Source: Nitrosopumilus sp. (GTDB lineage Archaea; Thermoproteota; Nitrososphaeria; Nitrososphaerales; Nitrosopumilaceae). Taken from it: a stretch of 64,000 nt of DNA. Below the pieces are notes generated by a model that searched no databases, had not been told where the DNA came from, and saw only the letters and a list, made by a program, of their open reading frames with translations. Location: positions 310,001 to 374,000 of the forward strand of contig NZ_JAILWM010000001.1 in the NCBI RefSeq assembly GCF_025698945.1, written 5' to 3'. Positions 34,921-44,753 of this stretch are shown piece by piece; position 1 is the first letter of the stretch, and each line of letters begins with the position of its first letter. A program made the position numbers and the translations under genes.

Positions 34921-35679
34921 ATGACAAAAATAAAACAAATTCTAATACTTCCTGTATTAGCAGTATTGATTTCTATGATTGCTTTTTCTGCTCAAGACGC
35001 AGAAGCATTAGTTTCTACAGTCAATAGTGAAATATCCTGTGAAGCTCCAGCAGTAGGTGGAACATGGAACTCTGTTACTACAACATGTACAGTAGCAACT
35101 TTGGTAATTGGTCCAACTGATAAAGTAACAGTTGGAACTGGTGTTAATTTTGACATTGGAACCGTAACTAGCAGTGGTGTGATCCAAAATAACGGACAAA
35201 TTAACATCGCAAGTGGCGGTGTAATTACAACTTCAGGCAAAGTTATCAATAATGGTGTTATTGATAGTGTAACTGGTACAATAACAAACAGTGGACTATT
35301 CTATAACTATGATGCCATAACCTCATCTGGAACAATCACTAATGGTCCAACAGGTGTGATTCAAAATTTCGGTCACATTGATAGTACTGGCGTGATTACC
35401 TCCTCTGGTACCATAAACGTGAAAGAAAGTGGTATCTTGAGTAGTAGTGGTGTATTTACCAACTCTATGTATGTGACTAATGATGGTACAATCATGACAA
35501 CTGGCACATTTACTAATAGCGGTCCTGTTATGAACAATGATACAATCCTAAATCAAGGCTTGTTTACCAACAGTAATACAATCACAAACTGGGGTCAGAT
35601 AATCAATCTATGTGGTGGCTCTATCACAAATTCAGGAACAATAGAAGTACACACAATAATACAACTCTGCATAGCATAA
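34921..35679 (+). CDS. Secreted repeat protein, probable beta-helix
   Basis: 252 residues. The signal peptide ends near SAQDAEA. A region with VNSEISCEAPAVGGTWNSV is followed by about 160 residues of irregular repeats of the kind ITNSGTITSSGVI, one turn per 10-13 residues, typical of solenoid surface proteins. It ends with two cysteines (INLCGGS and IIQLCIA) that may close the helix. No anchor. Expression probably shared with the PEFG gene through the 20-base element. Confidence 0.75.
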   Translation: MTKIKQILILPVLAVLISMIAFSAQDAEALVSTVNSEISCEAPAVGGTWNSVTTTCTVATLVIGPTDKVTVGTGVNFDIGTVTSSGVIQNNGQINIASGGVITTSGKVINNGVIDSVTGTITNSGLFYNYDAITSSGTITNGPTGVIQNFGHIDSTGVITSSGTINVKESGILSSSGVFTNSMYVTNDGTIMTTGTFTNSGPVMNNDTILNQGLFTNSNTITNWGQIINLCGGSITNSGTIEVHTIIQLCIA

Positions 35680-35849
35680 CCACTTTTTTATTTTTTTTAG
35701 ATTAGATTTTATTCAAATTCTTTATCGTAAAGAGCAACTTTTTGGTCTCAGATATTTAGTATATGCAGTATCTTGGTTATTTTAGGATGTATTTTTGATT
35801 TGTTGAATTTCCTACATACTGGAATTCAAAAATAAAACACTGAATACAA

Positions 35850-36353
35850 CTAAATTTGCAGTTCTTTTAGTGCCATTCTTGCAGCGATTCTAGCTGTTCT
35901 TGAAGCTATGGTAGCTTTTTGTGTTTCCTTTTCAGCAACTTTGGCAGCACGTATTGATGCTTCTATCTGAATATTGTATGTCTTTTGATGCTTGTTTACA
36001 AGTTGTGGATTTGTCATTTTCTTTGATGTAATCAATGCAGCATTGGCTGATTTTTGTGAAGCGATTGCAGCATATTTTGCATTTCTAGTATGGGTGATGG
36101 TTTTTGCTATTTCTTTTTTTACTGCTTCTAATCTGGATTTTGCTCTAGATTCAGCTAATTTAGCTCCCTTCATTGCTTTGCCTGTACTTGAAATTACACT
36201 TTGCATAATTTTGCTTAATTCTATAATATGTTCAGGATGGATATTTGATTTTTTTATTAGAAGTTTTTTTGATGTATTTCTAACCATTTTTGCATTATGA
36301 ATGGCTCTTGCGGCATTTTCAATATGAGAATCTATATTCATATGTAGTTTCAA
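35850..36353 (-). CDS. Ala/Lys-rich helical protein (167 aa)
   Basis: 167 residues, or 163 from an ATG at 36341. Nearly all helix, rich in Ala, Lys and Arg (ENAARAIHNAKMVRNTSKK, TRNAKYAAIASQKSANAAL, KATIASRTARIAARMALKE). Composition resembles histone-H1 tails or a long coiled coil, so DNA binding is conceivable. No family recognised. Confidence 0.6.
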   Translation of the reverse strand: MKLHMNIDSHIENAARAIHNAKMVRNTSKKLLIKKSNIHPEHIIELSKIMQSVISSTGKAMKGAKLAESRAKSRLEAVKKEIAKTITHTRNAKYAAIASQKSANAALITSKKMTNPQLVNKHQKTYNIQIEASIRAAKVAEKETQKATIASRTARIAARMALKELQI

Positions 36354-36542
36354 ATCTTGAGAATGGAATTTATGCTTATAGGTTAACGTGAACTGTCTTA
36401 GTTACCCATTGTGTAATTACAAAATAATTTTTTTATTAATGGAGTTTTAAAAAACATGAATAATTAATTTCCAACTTTGATTAAAGGGAATTTTAAAAAA
36501 GTCTAAATTATTCATGTAAATCCATTGTTTGTATTGGATTTC

Positions 36543-36785
36543 ATGCTAGAAGAAGAACTCATTGATCTGATGACTTTTTGTCTACAAAACCCTGACTCTG
36601 ATGAGATTGCTGAAAAGCACAACAGAATTTCAGAAATCGGGAAAGAATTGTATGCTGATGGTGGAATTGATGCATTGGAAAATTTCTTTTTTGTATTAAA
36701 AAATCGCATAACAGAAGAAATAGAAAAAGATCCATCCCCAATGCGTTCACTATGGAATGGTCTCACTGATGAATGGCAGTACTAA
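36543..36785 (+). CDS. Hypothetical protein (80 aa)
   Basis: 80 residues from ATG 36543 (TTG 36525 is the longer option). Acidic, helical, with LIDLMTFCLQNPDSDEIAEKH and ALENFFFVLKNRITEEIEKD. The layout is that of a small globular helical domain. No motif. Convergent with a zinc-ribbon miniprotein gene. Confidence 0.6.
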   Translation: MLEEELIDLMTFCLQNPDSDEIAEKHNRISEIGKELYADGGIDALENFFFVLKNRITEEIEKDPSPMRSLWNGLTDEWQY

Positions 36786-36803
36786 AATTCTCTTGTGAGA
36801 ATT

Positions 36804-36947
36804 TTATCCTCTACCAATTCTGAATATGGCTGTGCTGCATTTTGGGCATGTGCCTTTGATTGCAGGTTTACCATTTTTCATGGTGTATGGTTTTGCGCCA
36901 CCGATTTCTCGTTTGTCTCGGCACTTAACACAATATCCTATTGTCAT
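36804..36947 (-). CDS. Zinc-ribbon miniprotein resembling DUF5679 (47 aa)
   Basis: 47 residues: GYCVKCRDKREIGGAKPY, MKNGKPAIKGTCPKCSTAI, FRIGRG. CxxC...CxxC with the KNGxPAxxGxCPxC block matches, from memory, the DUF5679 group of small archaeal and bacterial zinc ribbons. Function unknown. Confidence 0.75.
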   Translation of the reverse strand: MTIGYCVKCRDKREIGGAKPYTMKNGKPAIKGTCPKCSTAIFRIGRG

Positions 36948-37141
36948 AACTGCAATAGGCTCAAACTTCTATTAGCGAGAACTTGTTGAACTTTTTTCAC
37001 TAAGAGGCAAACCTCAGATCTTAATACGAACAATTTCAAGCTAAATTCTCTATATTGAATGTATTTTGGACAGTTTTAGGAACAAATTCTTAGTATTGTT
37101 AAATAAATTACATCTTTGATTATTGAATATCTTTTCAAAAA

Positions 37142-37573
37142 CTAACTGACGTTGATTTTCAATGTTGTATACTCTGCTAATGCTTTGTGATTAATTGGAA
37201 AACCTTCCCAAACATAAATCTCAGCTGTAAACTCTCCTTCAGATTTTGGTGACCAAGAAAGAGATGGACTCAGTTTTTGATCTGGTGTTAGTTGTCCACT
37301 AATCCATCCCAACGAAACAACAAAACCTGTTTTATCTTTTATCTGAACAAGATAGACAAATGTCTGTGATTTGTCTTGATTGTTTGTAATATCAGCTGAG
37401 ATCTGCATTTGGTGATTGACATTTACATTGTCAGAAATTTGCAATCCAAATGCATTCTCTAATCTTGGATTGTTAACACTTGATCTTTCTAATTCTGTTA
37501 ACGCAAATGCTGGGGTAAAACTAATTGTAATTACTAATAGTGCTATTGCAAACCCGATGCCCTTACTTACCAC
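37142..37573 (-). CDS. Small secreted beta-sandwich protein (143 aa)
   Basis: 143 residues. Signal peptide 1-24 (IGFAIALLVITISFTPAFA). The rest is one Ig-like or CARDB-like domain: HQMQISADITNNQDKSQTFVY, LVQIKDKTGFVVSLGWISG, SWSPKSEGEFTAEIYVWE. Such domains bind or space cell-surface proteins. No anchor. Confidence 0.72.
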   Translation of the reverse strand: MVSKGIGFAIALLVITISFTPAFALTELERSSVNNPRLENAFGLQISDNVNVNHQMQISADITNNQDKSQTFVYLVQIKDKTGFVVSLGWISGQLTPDQKLSPSLSWSPKSEGEFTAEIYVWEGFPINHKALAEYTTLKINVS

Positions 37574-37635
37574 GATATTTTGGACAAATTTTTTGTTAAT
37601 AAAGCGTTTCTGCGTTGTTATTTTTGATTCTGAAT

Positions 37636-39096
37636 CTAATTAGTTGTATAGTTTTCCAAATTATTGACAATTGTGCTTTTTTTGGAAATTTTTTTCCCTG
37701 GATTTAACAGGTTATCTGGATCAAAAAACCTCTTTAGATCCTTGAATATTTTGTAGTTTGCATCTCCGTATTGCTCACGCACAAACTCTGAGCGTGCCAA
37801 ACCATCACCGTGTTCAGCAGTAATTGTACCGCCATTTTTGAGAATTTCATGAAAATACTCTTTGGCAATCTTCTTTATCATGCCGATCTTTTTTCTATCT
37901 GAAATCAATCTTACATGAATATTGCCATTGCCTGCATGTCCATAGGCAATTGATTTTGTATGGTACTTTTTATTGATTTTATTTAGGATCGAAAATAGTC
38001 TTGGAAGCTTTTCCAAAGGAACAGCTGCATCCTCAATTACATGTGGGATTCTGTTTTCTTTTTTGATAGTCTTTAGGCTATAGTATAATGATGAATCTCT
38101 GTACTTCCACCACTTTTGAATTTCAGATTTTTTTAGTAACGTTTGAACAATCTTTCCAGTATTGATTGTTTTTAATTTTCTTTCATTGTTTTTTATATTT
38201 TCATCATACTCTACAAATAGCAGGCATTTTGTTTTCTTGTTAAATTTGAAATTGATTTGATTCAGAGTTGGCTTGTCTACAAATTCTATTGCAGAGGGAT
38301 TTGTTTTGTTAATCTCGATACAGTTCTCTGCTGCATTATTAACTGAATCATATTCAATGATGAACAAAATTCTTTTTTTAGGAAGTGGTTTTATTTTTAG
38401 TGTAGCTGAAATTATAATGCCTAGTGTTCCTTCAGAGCCAATGATTATTTTGTGAGTATCATTGATGGTTTTTATTTTATCTAGTCTGTATCCTGAAGAG
38501 TTTTTAGAAACTTTGGGAAATTTTTTCAGTTCAGTTCTTTTTATCTGATTTAAAATTTGATTTGAAATTTTTTTGTTTTTTGGCAGTGTGATTGTTTTTC
38601 CATTGCCGTTTACAAATTTTATTTCAGAAACATTATCAATTACACTTCCGTACTTTAGACTTCTACTTCCACTGGAATTATTGCCAAGCATTCCACCAAC
38701 AGAACAAAAAGAACCAATTGATGGGTTTGGTGGAAAGAACATTTTTTTCTGATTCAGTATGATGTCAAGCTTGCCCTTAATCACGCCTGGCCCTACCTTG
38801 ATGTGATTTTTTAAAACACTGTGGGAATCTAGATTTTTCAAATCAAGAATTATTCCATCATTTAGCGCACTTCCAACAAGCCCAGTTCCAGCACCTCTGA
38901 CTGTTACAGATATCTTGAATTTTTTTGCAATTTTGACTGTATTGACAACATCATTTTCATTTTTTGCAATCACTATGATTTTTGGAATTATTTGGTAAGA
39001 GCTGGCATCAACTGAATAGAATCTTCTAAACTCTTTGCCATCTTGTACTTGTCCTTTGATTGATGACTGTAGTGCTTTGAGAATAGTTTTCTTCAT
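37636..39096 (-). CDS. FAD-linked oxidase, GlcD/D-lactate dehydrogenase type
   Basis: 486 residues. The FAD (PCMH) domain shows VRGAGTGLVGSALNDGIILDL and GMLGNNSSGSRSLKYGSV; the C-terminal domain ends TAEHGDGLARSEFVREQYG. These are diagnostic of D-2-hydroxyacid dehydrogenases such as glycolate oxidase GlcD and D-lactate dehydrogenase. Iron-sulfur partner genes (glcE/F) are not adjacent, so it may work alone or with distant subunits. Nine bases separate it from the HD-GNAT gene upstream. Confidence 0.9.
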   Translation of the reverse strand: MKKTILKALQSSIKGQVQDGKEFRRFYSVDASSYQIIPKIIVIAKNENDVVNTVKIAKKFKISVTVRGAGTGLVGSALNDGIILDLKNLDSHSVLKNHIKVGPGVIKGKLDIILNQKKMFFPPNPSIGSFCSVGGMLGNNSSGSRSLKYGSVIDNVSEIKFVNGNGKTITLPKNKKISNQILNQIKRTELKKFPKVSKNSSGYRLDKIKTINDTHKIIIGSEGTLGIIISATLKIKPLPKKRILFIIEYDSVNNAAENCIEINKTNPSAIEFVDKPTLNQINFKFNKKTKCLLFVEYDENIKNNERKLKTINTGKIVQTLLKKSEIQKWWKYRDSSLYYSLKTIKKENRIPHVIEDAAVPLEKLPRLFSILNKINKKYHTKSIAYGHAGNGNIHVRLISDRKKIGMIKKIAKEYFHEILKNGGTITAEHGDGLARSEFVREQYGDANYKIFKDLKRFFDPDNLLNPGKKISKKSTIVNNLENYTTN

Positions 39097-39105
39097 GTGT
39101 TAAAA

Positions 39106-40428
39106 TTAGATTTTGATTCTATAGTAATCCCATCTTTCAGGGTCAAACAAAGTTACAAATTCGGCTTGCTCTCTATCTATTCTTGCCCTAATTACATCCC
39201 TCAAGGCAAAACTTGTGAGGTACTTGTACTTCATGGAATGAGCTTGCATGATAAACAAATGGCGCATCTCACTTCCTCCCTTTAATCCCCAGTAGCCCAT
39301 CTTTAATGCAAGGGGCTCTAGAAATATTGTATTTCCTAAACCGTAATTCTCGTCTCTTATCTCTTCACGAAGATTGTATGATTCAAGCGGTCCACCTTTG
39401 GAAAATCCTACCACTTCACCTTGTTTGTTATTTAGTCTCAGTGTGTTTAGAATTACCTCTGGATCTTTGACTGAGTTTTCAAAGTCTTTTTTTCTAAATT
39501 GCAATGGGGTTGGAAGCTCTAAAAATATATCATAAAGATCTTTTATGAAATCAGGATCATTTCTTGTTGCCATTTTTTCTATTGTGGGAACTAGCTTGAG
39601 ATTATCATATGCATAATTTGCTTGAATTGTTATCTCCTGCTGGCGTATTCTCATAAATGATAACACAGTATCAAAAAAATTCTTTCTCATTTCTTTTGGA
39701 AGGACCTTGAGAATCTCTTTTGCCATATCTGTTTCTTTGTTTAACAATTCTTCAAAATATGCAACTGCACTTCGTACAATTAATGATGGCATCCAGGCAA
39801 GTGCATGTGCATTCATCTTTGCCATCTCCATTGCTTTTGAAAAATCACCTAGTGCATATCCGCTAATTCTATCCACAACTGATAGATACCATCCCATTTG
39901 CATTATATGCTCTTGGAACTGTTTGTTATTTCGTGTCAGCTCGCAATTTTCAAAACACTGTTTGATTTGCAACAATGCATTTTTCTTTAGTTCACCACTC
40001 CATGGATATGTTGTTCTCAAAATCAACACTTTGATAATTTCTAAATCAACTTTTGCAGATATTAGCAAATCTCTTAGCTTTTTATCCATTGAGATAAATC
40101 TCAAGACACTTTCTTCGTGTGGCTTGTCTACATTTTTTTGTGGATCAAAATCATGAAACAAAGCTGCAATGTATAGGTATTTTATATCTTCTAGAGTAAA
40201 CTTTACTTTTTCTTGTGATGCAGCTAAAAGCGAAATGTATGTCACCTCTAATTCGTGATTGATGTTATGATATCCATAGTAATCAGTACCAAGTCCCTGG
40301 CTTTCAAACAAGTCAATTGTATAATCTAGCATTTCAACATAGCAATCATCTTCTAATCCGTTTTGTACCATCAAGTTGAGAATCTCATTTCTCATTGAAA
40401 TCGTGGTTGCAAACTGCTGCAATACCAA
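39106..40428 (-). CDS. HD-domain protein with a GNAT-like C-terminal domain (copy 2)
   Basis: 440 residues, paralogous to the 17731 product along the whole length: YYGYHNINHELEVTYISLL, LYIAALFHDFDPQKNVDKPHE, VLILRTTYPWSGE, MGWYLSVVDRISGYALG, and C-terminal VGFSKGGPLESYNLREEIRD, NTIFLEPLALKMGYWG, YLTSFALRDVIRARID. The metal-binding His and HD residues are kept in both. It precedes the GlcD-type gene on the same strand by 9 bases, so cotranscription is likely. Substrate unknown. Confidence 0.72.
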   Translation of the reverse strand: MVLQQFATTISMRNEILNLMVQNGLEDDCYVEMLDYTIDLFESQGLGTDYYGYHNINHELEVTYISLLAASQEKVKFTLEDIKYLYIAALFHDFDPQKNVDKPHEESVLRFISMDKKLRDLLISAKVDLEIIKVLILRTTYPWSGELKKNALLQIKQCFENCELTRNNKQFQEHIMQMGWYLSVVDRISGYALGDFSKAMEMAKMNAHALAWMPSLIVRSAVAYFEELLNKETDMAKEILKVLPKEMRKNFFDTVLSFMRIRQQEITIQANYAYDNLKLVPTIEKMATRNDPDFIKDLYDIFLELPTPLQFRKKDFENSVKDPEVILNTLRLNNKQGEVVGFSKGGPLESYNLREEIRDENYGLGNTIFLEPLALKMGYWGLKGGSEMRHLFIMQAHSMKYKYLTSFALRDVIRARIDREQAEFVTLFDPERWDYYRIKI

Positions 40429-40539
40429 AAAGACAGGATAATTGTTTTTAAAGATGATCTATTCTTGAGCAAAAATTCATTTGTTTTTCTTGGCTTTCTT
40501 AGAAAGATTCAATAGAATTACGAAGTGGGTATCACTTGA

Positions 40540-40932
40540 ATGTCAGTCAATCCAGATTTGCTTGAAAAACTAATGAAATCAAATGAGATTTCACCTCTGA
40601 AATTCACACTATCCCTTAATGATAAGAAATACCCAATTACTGGTGTATCCATTACAAACTCTCCAACTCCTGTAAATGAGCCTACCACACGTGGAGGTGT
40701 CTACTTTTCAGACAAATTTGCCTACAAGATGAAGGGTGTGATAGAAGATCTCTCAGTTATTCCATTATTGACCAAAAAGATGCTTGGACCAAACACAGAG
40801 TTTGCAGATCTTAAAATTGAAACTAGCATTGACTCTTTGAATCTTGAAATTATTACAAATCTTACAAACAGTGTACAGACTCCAACATCAATTGAGCTAA
40901 GTATGATTATTGTAAAAATAGAATCAGTCTAG
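40540..40932 (+). CDS. Hypothetical protein (130 aa)
   Basis: 130 residues, sheet-rich: PLKFTLSLNDKKYPITGVSIT, TTRGGVYFSDKFAYKMKGV, FADLKIETSIDSLNLEIITN. No signal peptide or known motif. Its TAG stop overlaps the stop of the convergent J-protein gene within a CTAG palindrome. Confidence 0.65.
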   Translation: MSVNPDLLEKLMKSNEISPLKFTLSLNDKKYPITGVSITNSPTPVNEPTTRGGVYFSDKFAYKMKGVIEDLSVIPLLTKKMLGPNTEFADLKIETSIDSLNLEIITNLTNSVQTPTSIELSMIIVKIESV

Positions 40933-41480
40933 ATTACTTTAAAGTATTTATCATATCTTTCTCTGCTCTCTTTGTCTGATAGTATCTCGTAAGCTTTGTT
41001 AATTTTAGCCATCTCTTCTTCAGAATCTGCTTTTGTTTTGTCTGGATGAGTTTTTTTTGCCAATTCTCTGAATTTACTTTTAATCTCATCTGGTGTTGCA
41101 TCTGGTGTGACTCCTAGAATCTCATAGTAGTTTGGCAGCTCATCATTTAGTGCAGCTTCTCTGAATTTTTTATCCTCTGATGTGTTCTTTCTTTTCCCCA
41201 ACTCCTCATAGTCATCTCCCCAGTCAGAATGATACTTTTCAAATGTCTTGTCTTTTTTTGATTCAAGATCGTCCTTGTCATATTTTGTCTTTTTTCTCAG
41301 TATGATGTCTCTAGCTAGAAACAAAAACACTGCAACTATTGCAATGATGAATCCTGAGAAGAGCATAATTTTTTCTTCATCAGTTACCTCTAATTCCATA
41401 TCCAAAGTTTTTTGTGCATTGGCAGTTTGTGTAGTTGCAAAAATAATCATTACAAATATGAAGAGACTGAATTTTTTCAT
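40929..41480 (-). CDS. Membrane-bound J-domain protein
   Basis: 183 residues. An N-terminal signal or anchor (FSLFIFVMIIFATTQTANA), a second helix at about 38-58 (MLFSGFIIAIVAVFLFLA), an acidic linker, then a C-terminal J domain with YYEILGVTPDATPDEIKSKF and the essential HPD in KKTHPDKTKAD. It should recruit and stimulate DnaK at the membrane. Separated by 10 bases from the Lrp gene upstream, so possibly cotranscribed. Confidence 0.9.
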   Translation of the reverse strand: MKKFSLFIFVMIIFATTQTANAQKTLDMELEVTDEEKIMLFSGFIIAIVAVFLFLARDIILRKKTKYDKDDLESKKDKTFEKYHSDWGDDYEELGKRKNTSEDKKFREAALNDELPNYYEILGVTPDATPDEIKSKFRELAKKTHPDKTKADSEEEMAKINKAYEILSDKESRERYDKYFKVI

Positions 41481-41490
41481 TGGTTTCTCC

Positions 41491-41934
41491 CTATGTTAAT
41501 CTAAAATCTTCTTTGGTAGTATTTAGAACAACATGTGTTATGGTGTTCTCTACATTTGGAATTGCTGCTAGACTCTTGACAAAACTGCTCAGCTCATTTC
41601 GTTCCTTGAATTTTGCAATAACTATTGTATCTGTGGAACCAGTAATATCATAAACTCCGCAGACATTTTCAAACTTTGATATTTCATCTTCTATTCCCAG
41701 AATCTTGTCATTTTTTGCCATCACCTCAATTATTGCAGTCAATGTGTATCCCAACTTTTCATGGTCAATTATTGCAGTGTATCCTCGAATGATCTTCTCT
41801 TTTTCTAATTTTTTTATTCTAGATAGAACGGTAACTGTGGACATTCCTAGCTTTAGCGCCATTTGTCTTGCTGAGAGTCTTGCATCTACCATCAAATTTT
41901 TGAGTATCTTTTCATCTGTTTCATCTAAATTCAT
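41491..41934 (-). CDS. Lrp/AsnC-family transcription regulator
   Basis: 147 residues: N-terminal helix-turn-helix (ETDEKILKNLMVDARLSARQ, LGMSTVTVLSRIKKLEKEKI) and C-terminal RAM domain (YTLTAIIEVMAKNDKILGIE, VCGVYDITGSTDTIVIAKF). It binds DNA as an oligomer and may respond to amino acids. The stand-alone RAM protein at 8915 is a potential partner. Confidence 0.92.
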   Translation of the reverse strand: MNLDETDEKILKNLMVDARLSARQMALKLGMSTVTVLSRIKKLEKEKIIRGYTAIIDHEKLGYTLTAIIEVMAKNDKILGIEDEISKFENVCGVYDITGSTDTIVIAKFKERNELSSFVKSLAAIPNVENTITHVVLNTTKEDFRLT

Positions 41935-42055
41935 GAAATACCTATATTGAAAAATTTATTTAAATTTATGCTGATTGGCTGAATGTTTGTTTAGTTTTCA
42001 TATGTAATTTTTGGTGTCATTTCAGATTTAATAGAAATGACTTTGGTTGTATTTT

Positions 42056-42283
42056 GTGGATGAAATAAAAGAACTGGTCTCAAAGGGCCAGAAGTCACTT
42101 GATGATGGAGATTTTAATGCAGCACTTGGTTATTTTGAGCAGGCATTGCTGCTAAATCAGGACGATCCTGACCTTTGGAACCACAAGGGTGTTGCATTGC
42201 GAAGTCTGGGAAGATATGAGGAATCAATGGAGTGCTTTAACAAGTCACTGGAAATTGATCCAAGGGATAAACATGCATCTTAA
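42056..42283 (+). CDS. Small TPR protein (75 aa)
   Basis: 75 residues: two TPR motifs, LDDGDFNAALGYFEQALLLN and LWNHKGVALRSLGRYEESME, followed by a capping helix. GTG 42056 is preferred because a GATTTAATA box lies about 25 bases upstream; TTG 42047 is the longer alternative. A protein-interaction module, last gene before the defence island. A related longer TPR protein is at 62503. Confidence 0.75.
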   Translation: MDEIKELVSKGQKSLDDGDFNAALGYFEQALLLNQDDPDLWNHKGVALRSLGRYEESMECFNKSLEIDPRDKHAS

Positions 42284-42465
42284 TTCTATATTGTTTTTTA
42301 AAATCATTAATCAGGAATAATGAATTTGTTGTTAAAGTTGACCTCAAATGTATGACTTTTTGTGGCTTTTTCATGCGTAAAATAGAATTTTTTGGCTTAT
42401 ATGAGATCCGCATAATTCATTCTTAAACTAGCCCAAAAACTTCAGAGAAATCTAAACTAGAAATA

Positions 42466-44685
42466 TCATAAAATTTCAAAAAGATTTTTCAAATCATCAG
42501 AAGATATCGGAATAGTGAGAGGTAAAAAGAGATATTTTTTATAACCTTCACTTAAGGTGTTTAATTCATCAAGACCTTGCTGAAGTGAATTAATTGAAAG
42601 AGAAGATACATTAGCATATTTTGCATTATCAGCTAAATCACCATAAGATATAATCAAAATATTTGAGTTTGTGGCCTTAAGTAATTTTTTTAGAAAATCA
42701 ACAGAAATATTTTCACAGATGATAATATGTTCTAATTTATGACTTTGAGCCCCATTGTAAGTCAACTCATTATGATGGAAAGTAGCATTCGGGATTCCAG
42801 AAGCAGTCAAAACACCCCTACTTATATCACCCAAAGTTGCTCCAATTTGCAAATTTGTAATTTGTTTACCAAATAAGCTAGTCAACAAAGTCAAAAATCC
42901 TTTCTTGAGTTGAACATAACCATTTCTAATTTCAGCAGTCATTTTTTGTAATTGTTCGGATGGATAAACAGAAGGATCATCCCCTACCAAGTCAAAATAT
43001 ATCACTCGATGTTCGGCCAAAGTTGTTATGTTAAAGTAAGGAGTTATGCAATCAACGAATGAATTCCATTTACTGTTAATATTTTCAATAGAAAAAATTT
43101 CTCCCAAATTGTTTATATGATTATTATGGGAGTTTGCCATGTTAATAGCAATATTTAACATATGTTCATATTCTTCTATGAATTTTCTTTGTTCTTCAAC
43201 AAAAACTCCACCTTTTGTTTCATTGATGGAAGATATTGTTCCTATTTTTTGAAATTGGAAATCATTTATTTTTTGCAAATAGCCCTGACTAGTTAGAAAA
43301 ATTAACAAGTCCATTGTTGCAGAAAATAATTTGGGATTAGTAAGATTAATCGAATTAACATTAAATTTGAAAGTGGTTTTATCAACCGTCACATTATCTA
43401 AAATAGGCAAATTTTCAAGTTGATCACAAACATGATACAAAGTACTTAACAACAGATCATTTTCAGACCACAGTGAAGGAGAAGAGAGTTTTTTTCTGTC
43501 ATAAACCCATTCGATTGATTTTTGAAGATTTGCTTGAGTAATTTTCTGCCCATTAAGAGTTAAATCAATCACAGGACCTTCTATATCATTAGTTATAATA
43601 CAATCTCGTATCACATCATACAAATCAAAAAAACTAGTTTTAGATTTATAACATAAATAATTTTGAAAATTATTGTAATCTTCTCTTGAGGTTAATTCTT
43701 TACCATTCAAGATAATTTCAGTTACAAATTCCTTCATTTCATCAAACAAAGGGCGTTTTAGAAACAACAACTGTGAAAATAATGTACTACTTGGACTAGA
43801 CTTGTCTTTAATCGTGGTTAAAAATTTTGGATCTGTAATAAAGATGAATAATGCATTACCTTGATTGATCAACATTTTCAAATTTGAAATAATTTCAAAT
43901 GAATCATCTCCAACTTTATCAAGTTCATCTAGAATAAACAAGATTTTGAAATTCTCCTCTTGGAATTTTTCTAAAAGAGATTCTAATTCAGATTGCATTG
44001 TAGAAAAATCATAATCATGTAGATAGTAATATGATGCTAAATCAGATGAAGTCTTTTTGACAATTTTGGAATAATCAAATAAAAGCCAACCACCACCTAA
44101 AATGGATATTAATGGAAAAAGCCATGAGTAATCAGAGAGTAATCCCAAAAAGAAAAGTGAGCTAACTACAATAATAGATATTGCAGAAATTAGATTCACA
44201 TGAATACGATAAGTTTTTTTACGAAAAATTTTTTCTTCAAATAATTTTTCATTTTTTACTTGTGAAGCTATTGCTTTATTATACAATTGAGATGTTTTTG
44301 ATTTTAAATCACTACTAAAGTTTGAATCTTCTTTAGATATCTTATACAGTGATCTGATAAAGCTTCTCAGAATATTCTTTTTTTTCTCTTCTTCTAAATT
44401 GATAGATGTTGCTTTAATCAAAATGGGTTTTATTTTTGGATTCATAGTGACAGATTCATTAACTGCTTTGAAAACAGAACTGGTTTTACCTGCTCCTCTA
44501 TGTCCACTAATTAGCATAGACCCCTCACTTCTACGAGAAATAAAATCAAGTAAAATTTGGTGTTCAGATTGTCTTGTTACATGATGGCCAAGTTCACTAC
44601 CAATTTTTGGTTGATAATCCCAATGATTTTTCAATATAGTTTTTGGAGCATCTACAACATCAGATTTTATATTTTCACTAGACAT
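42466..44685 (-). CDS. KAP-like transmembrane P-loop NTPase
   Basis: 739 residues. Walker A is SGHRGAGKTS (61-68) and Walker B FKILFILDELDKV (about 245-257). Between them lie two membrane helices (about 165-183 and 187-203), the hallmark of KAP-family NTPases. The C-terminal half is a large unassigned region. In bacteria KAP NTPases occur in membrane signalling and in defence loci; here it is the last gene of a leftward defence cluster, 68 bases after a zinc-ribbon gene. Codons look more AT-rich than in hsdR, hinting at separate acquisition. Confidence 0.72.
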   Translation of the reverse strand: MSSENIKSDVVDAPKTILKNHWDYQPKIGSELGHHVTRQSEHQILLDFISRRSEGSMLISGHRGAGKTSSVFKAVNESVTMNPKIKPILIKATSINLEEEKKKNILRSFIRSLYKISKEDSNFSSDLKSKTSQLYNKAIASQVKNEKLFEEKIFRKKTYRIHVNLISAISIIVVSSLFFLGLLSDYSWLFPLISILGGGWLLFDYSKIVKKTSSDLASYYYLHDYDFSTMQSELESLLEKFQEENFKILFILDELDKVGDDSFEIISNLKMLINQGNALFIFITDPKFLTTIKDKSSPSSTLFSQLLFLKRPLFDEMKEFVTEIILNGKELTSREDYNNFQNYLCYKSKTSFFDLYDVIRDCIITNDIEGPVIDLTLNGQKITQANLQKSIEWVYDRKKLSSPSLWSENDLLLSTLYHVCDQLENLPILDNVTVDKTTFKFNVNSINLTNPKLFSATMDLLIFLTSQGYLQKINDFQFQKIGTISSINETKGGVFVEEQRKFIEEYEHMLNIAINMANSHNNHINNLGEIFSIENINSKWNSFVDCITPYFNITTLAEHRVIYFDLVGDDPSVYPSEQLQKMTAEIRNGYVQLKKGFLTLLTSLFGKQITNLQIGATLGDISRGVLTASGIPNATFHHNELTYNGAQSHKLEHIIICENISVDFLKKLLKATNSNILIISYGDLADNAKYANVSSLSINSLQQGLDELNTLSEGYKKYLFLPLTIPISSDDLKNLFEIL

Positions 44686-44753
44686 AGATTACACCTAAAA
44701 TTACTCATAAACTCATACAATTTAAGCATCAGGATAATGTGGAGACAAATCAG

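Noticed and set aside
34921-35679. Repeated short words, considered as a CRISPR-like array
   Set aside because: The repeats are irregular, in frame and encode NSGTIT-type solenoid turns; no constant repeat with unique spacers. No CRISPR array was seen anywhere in the window.
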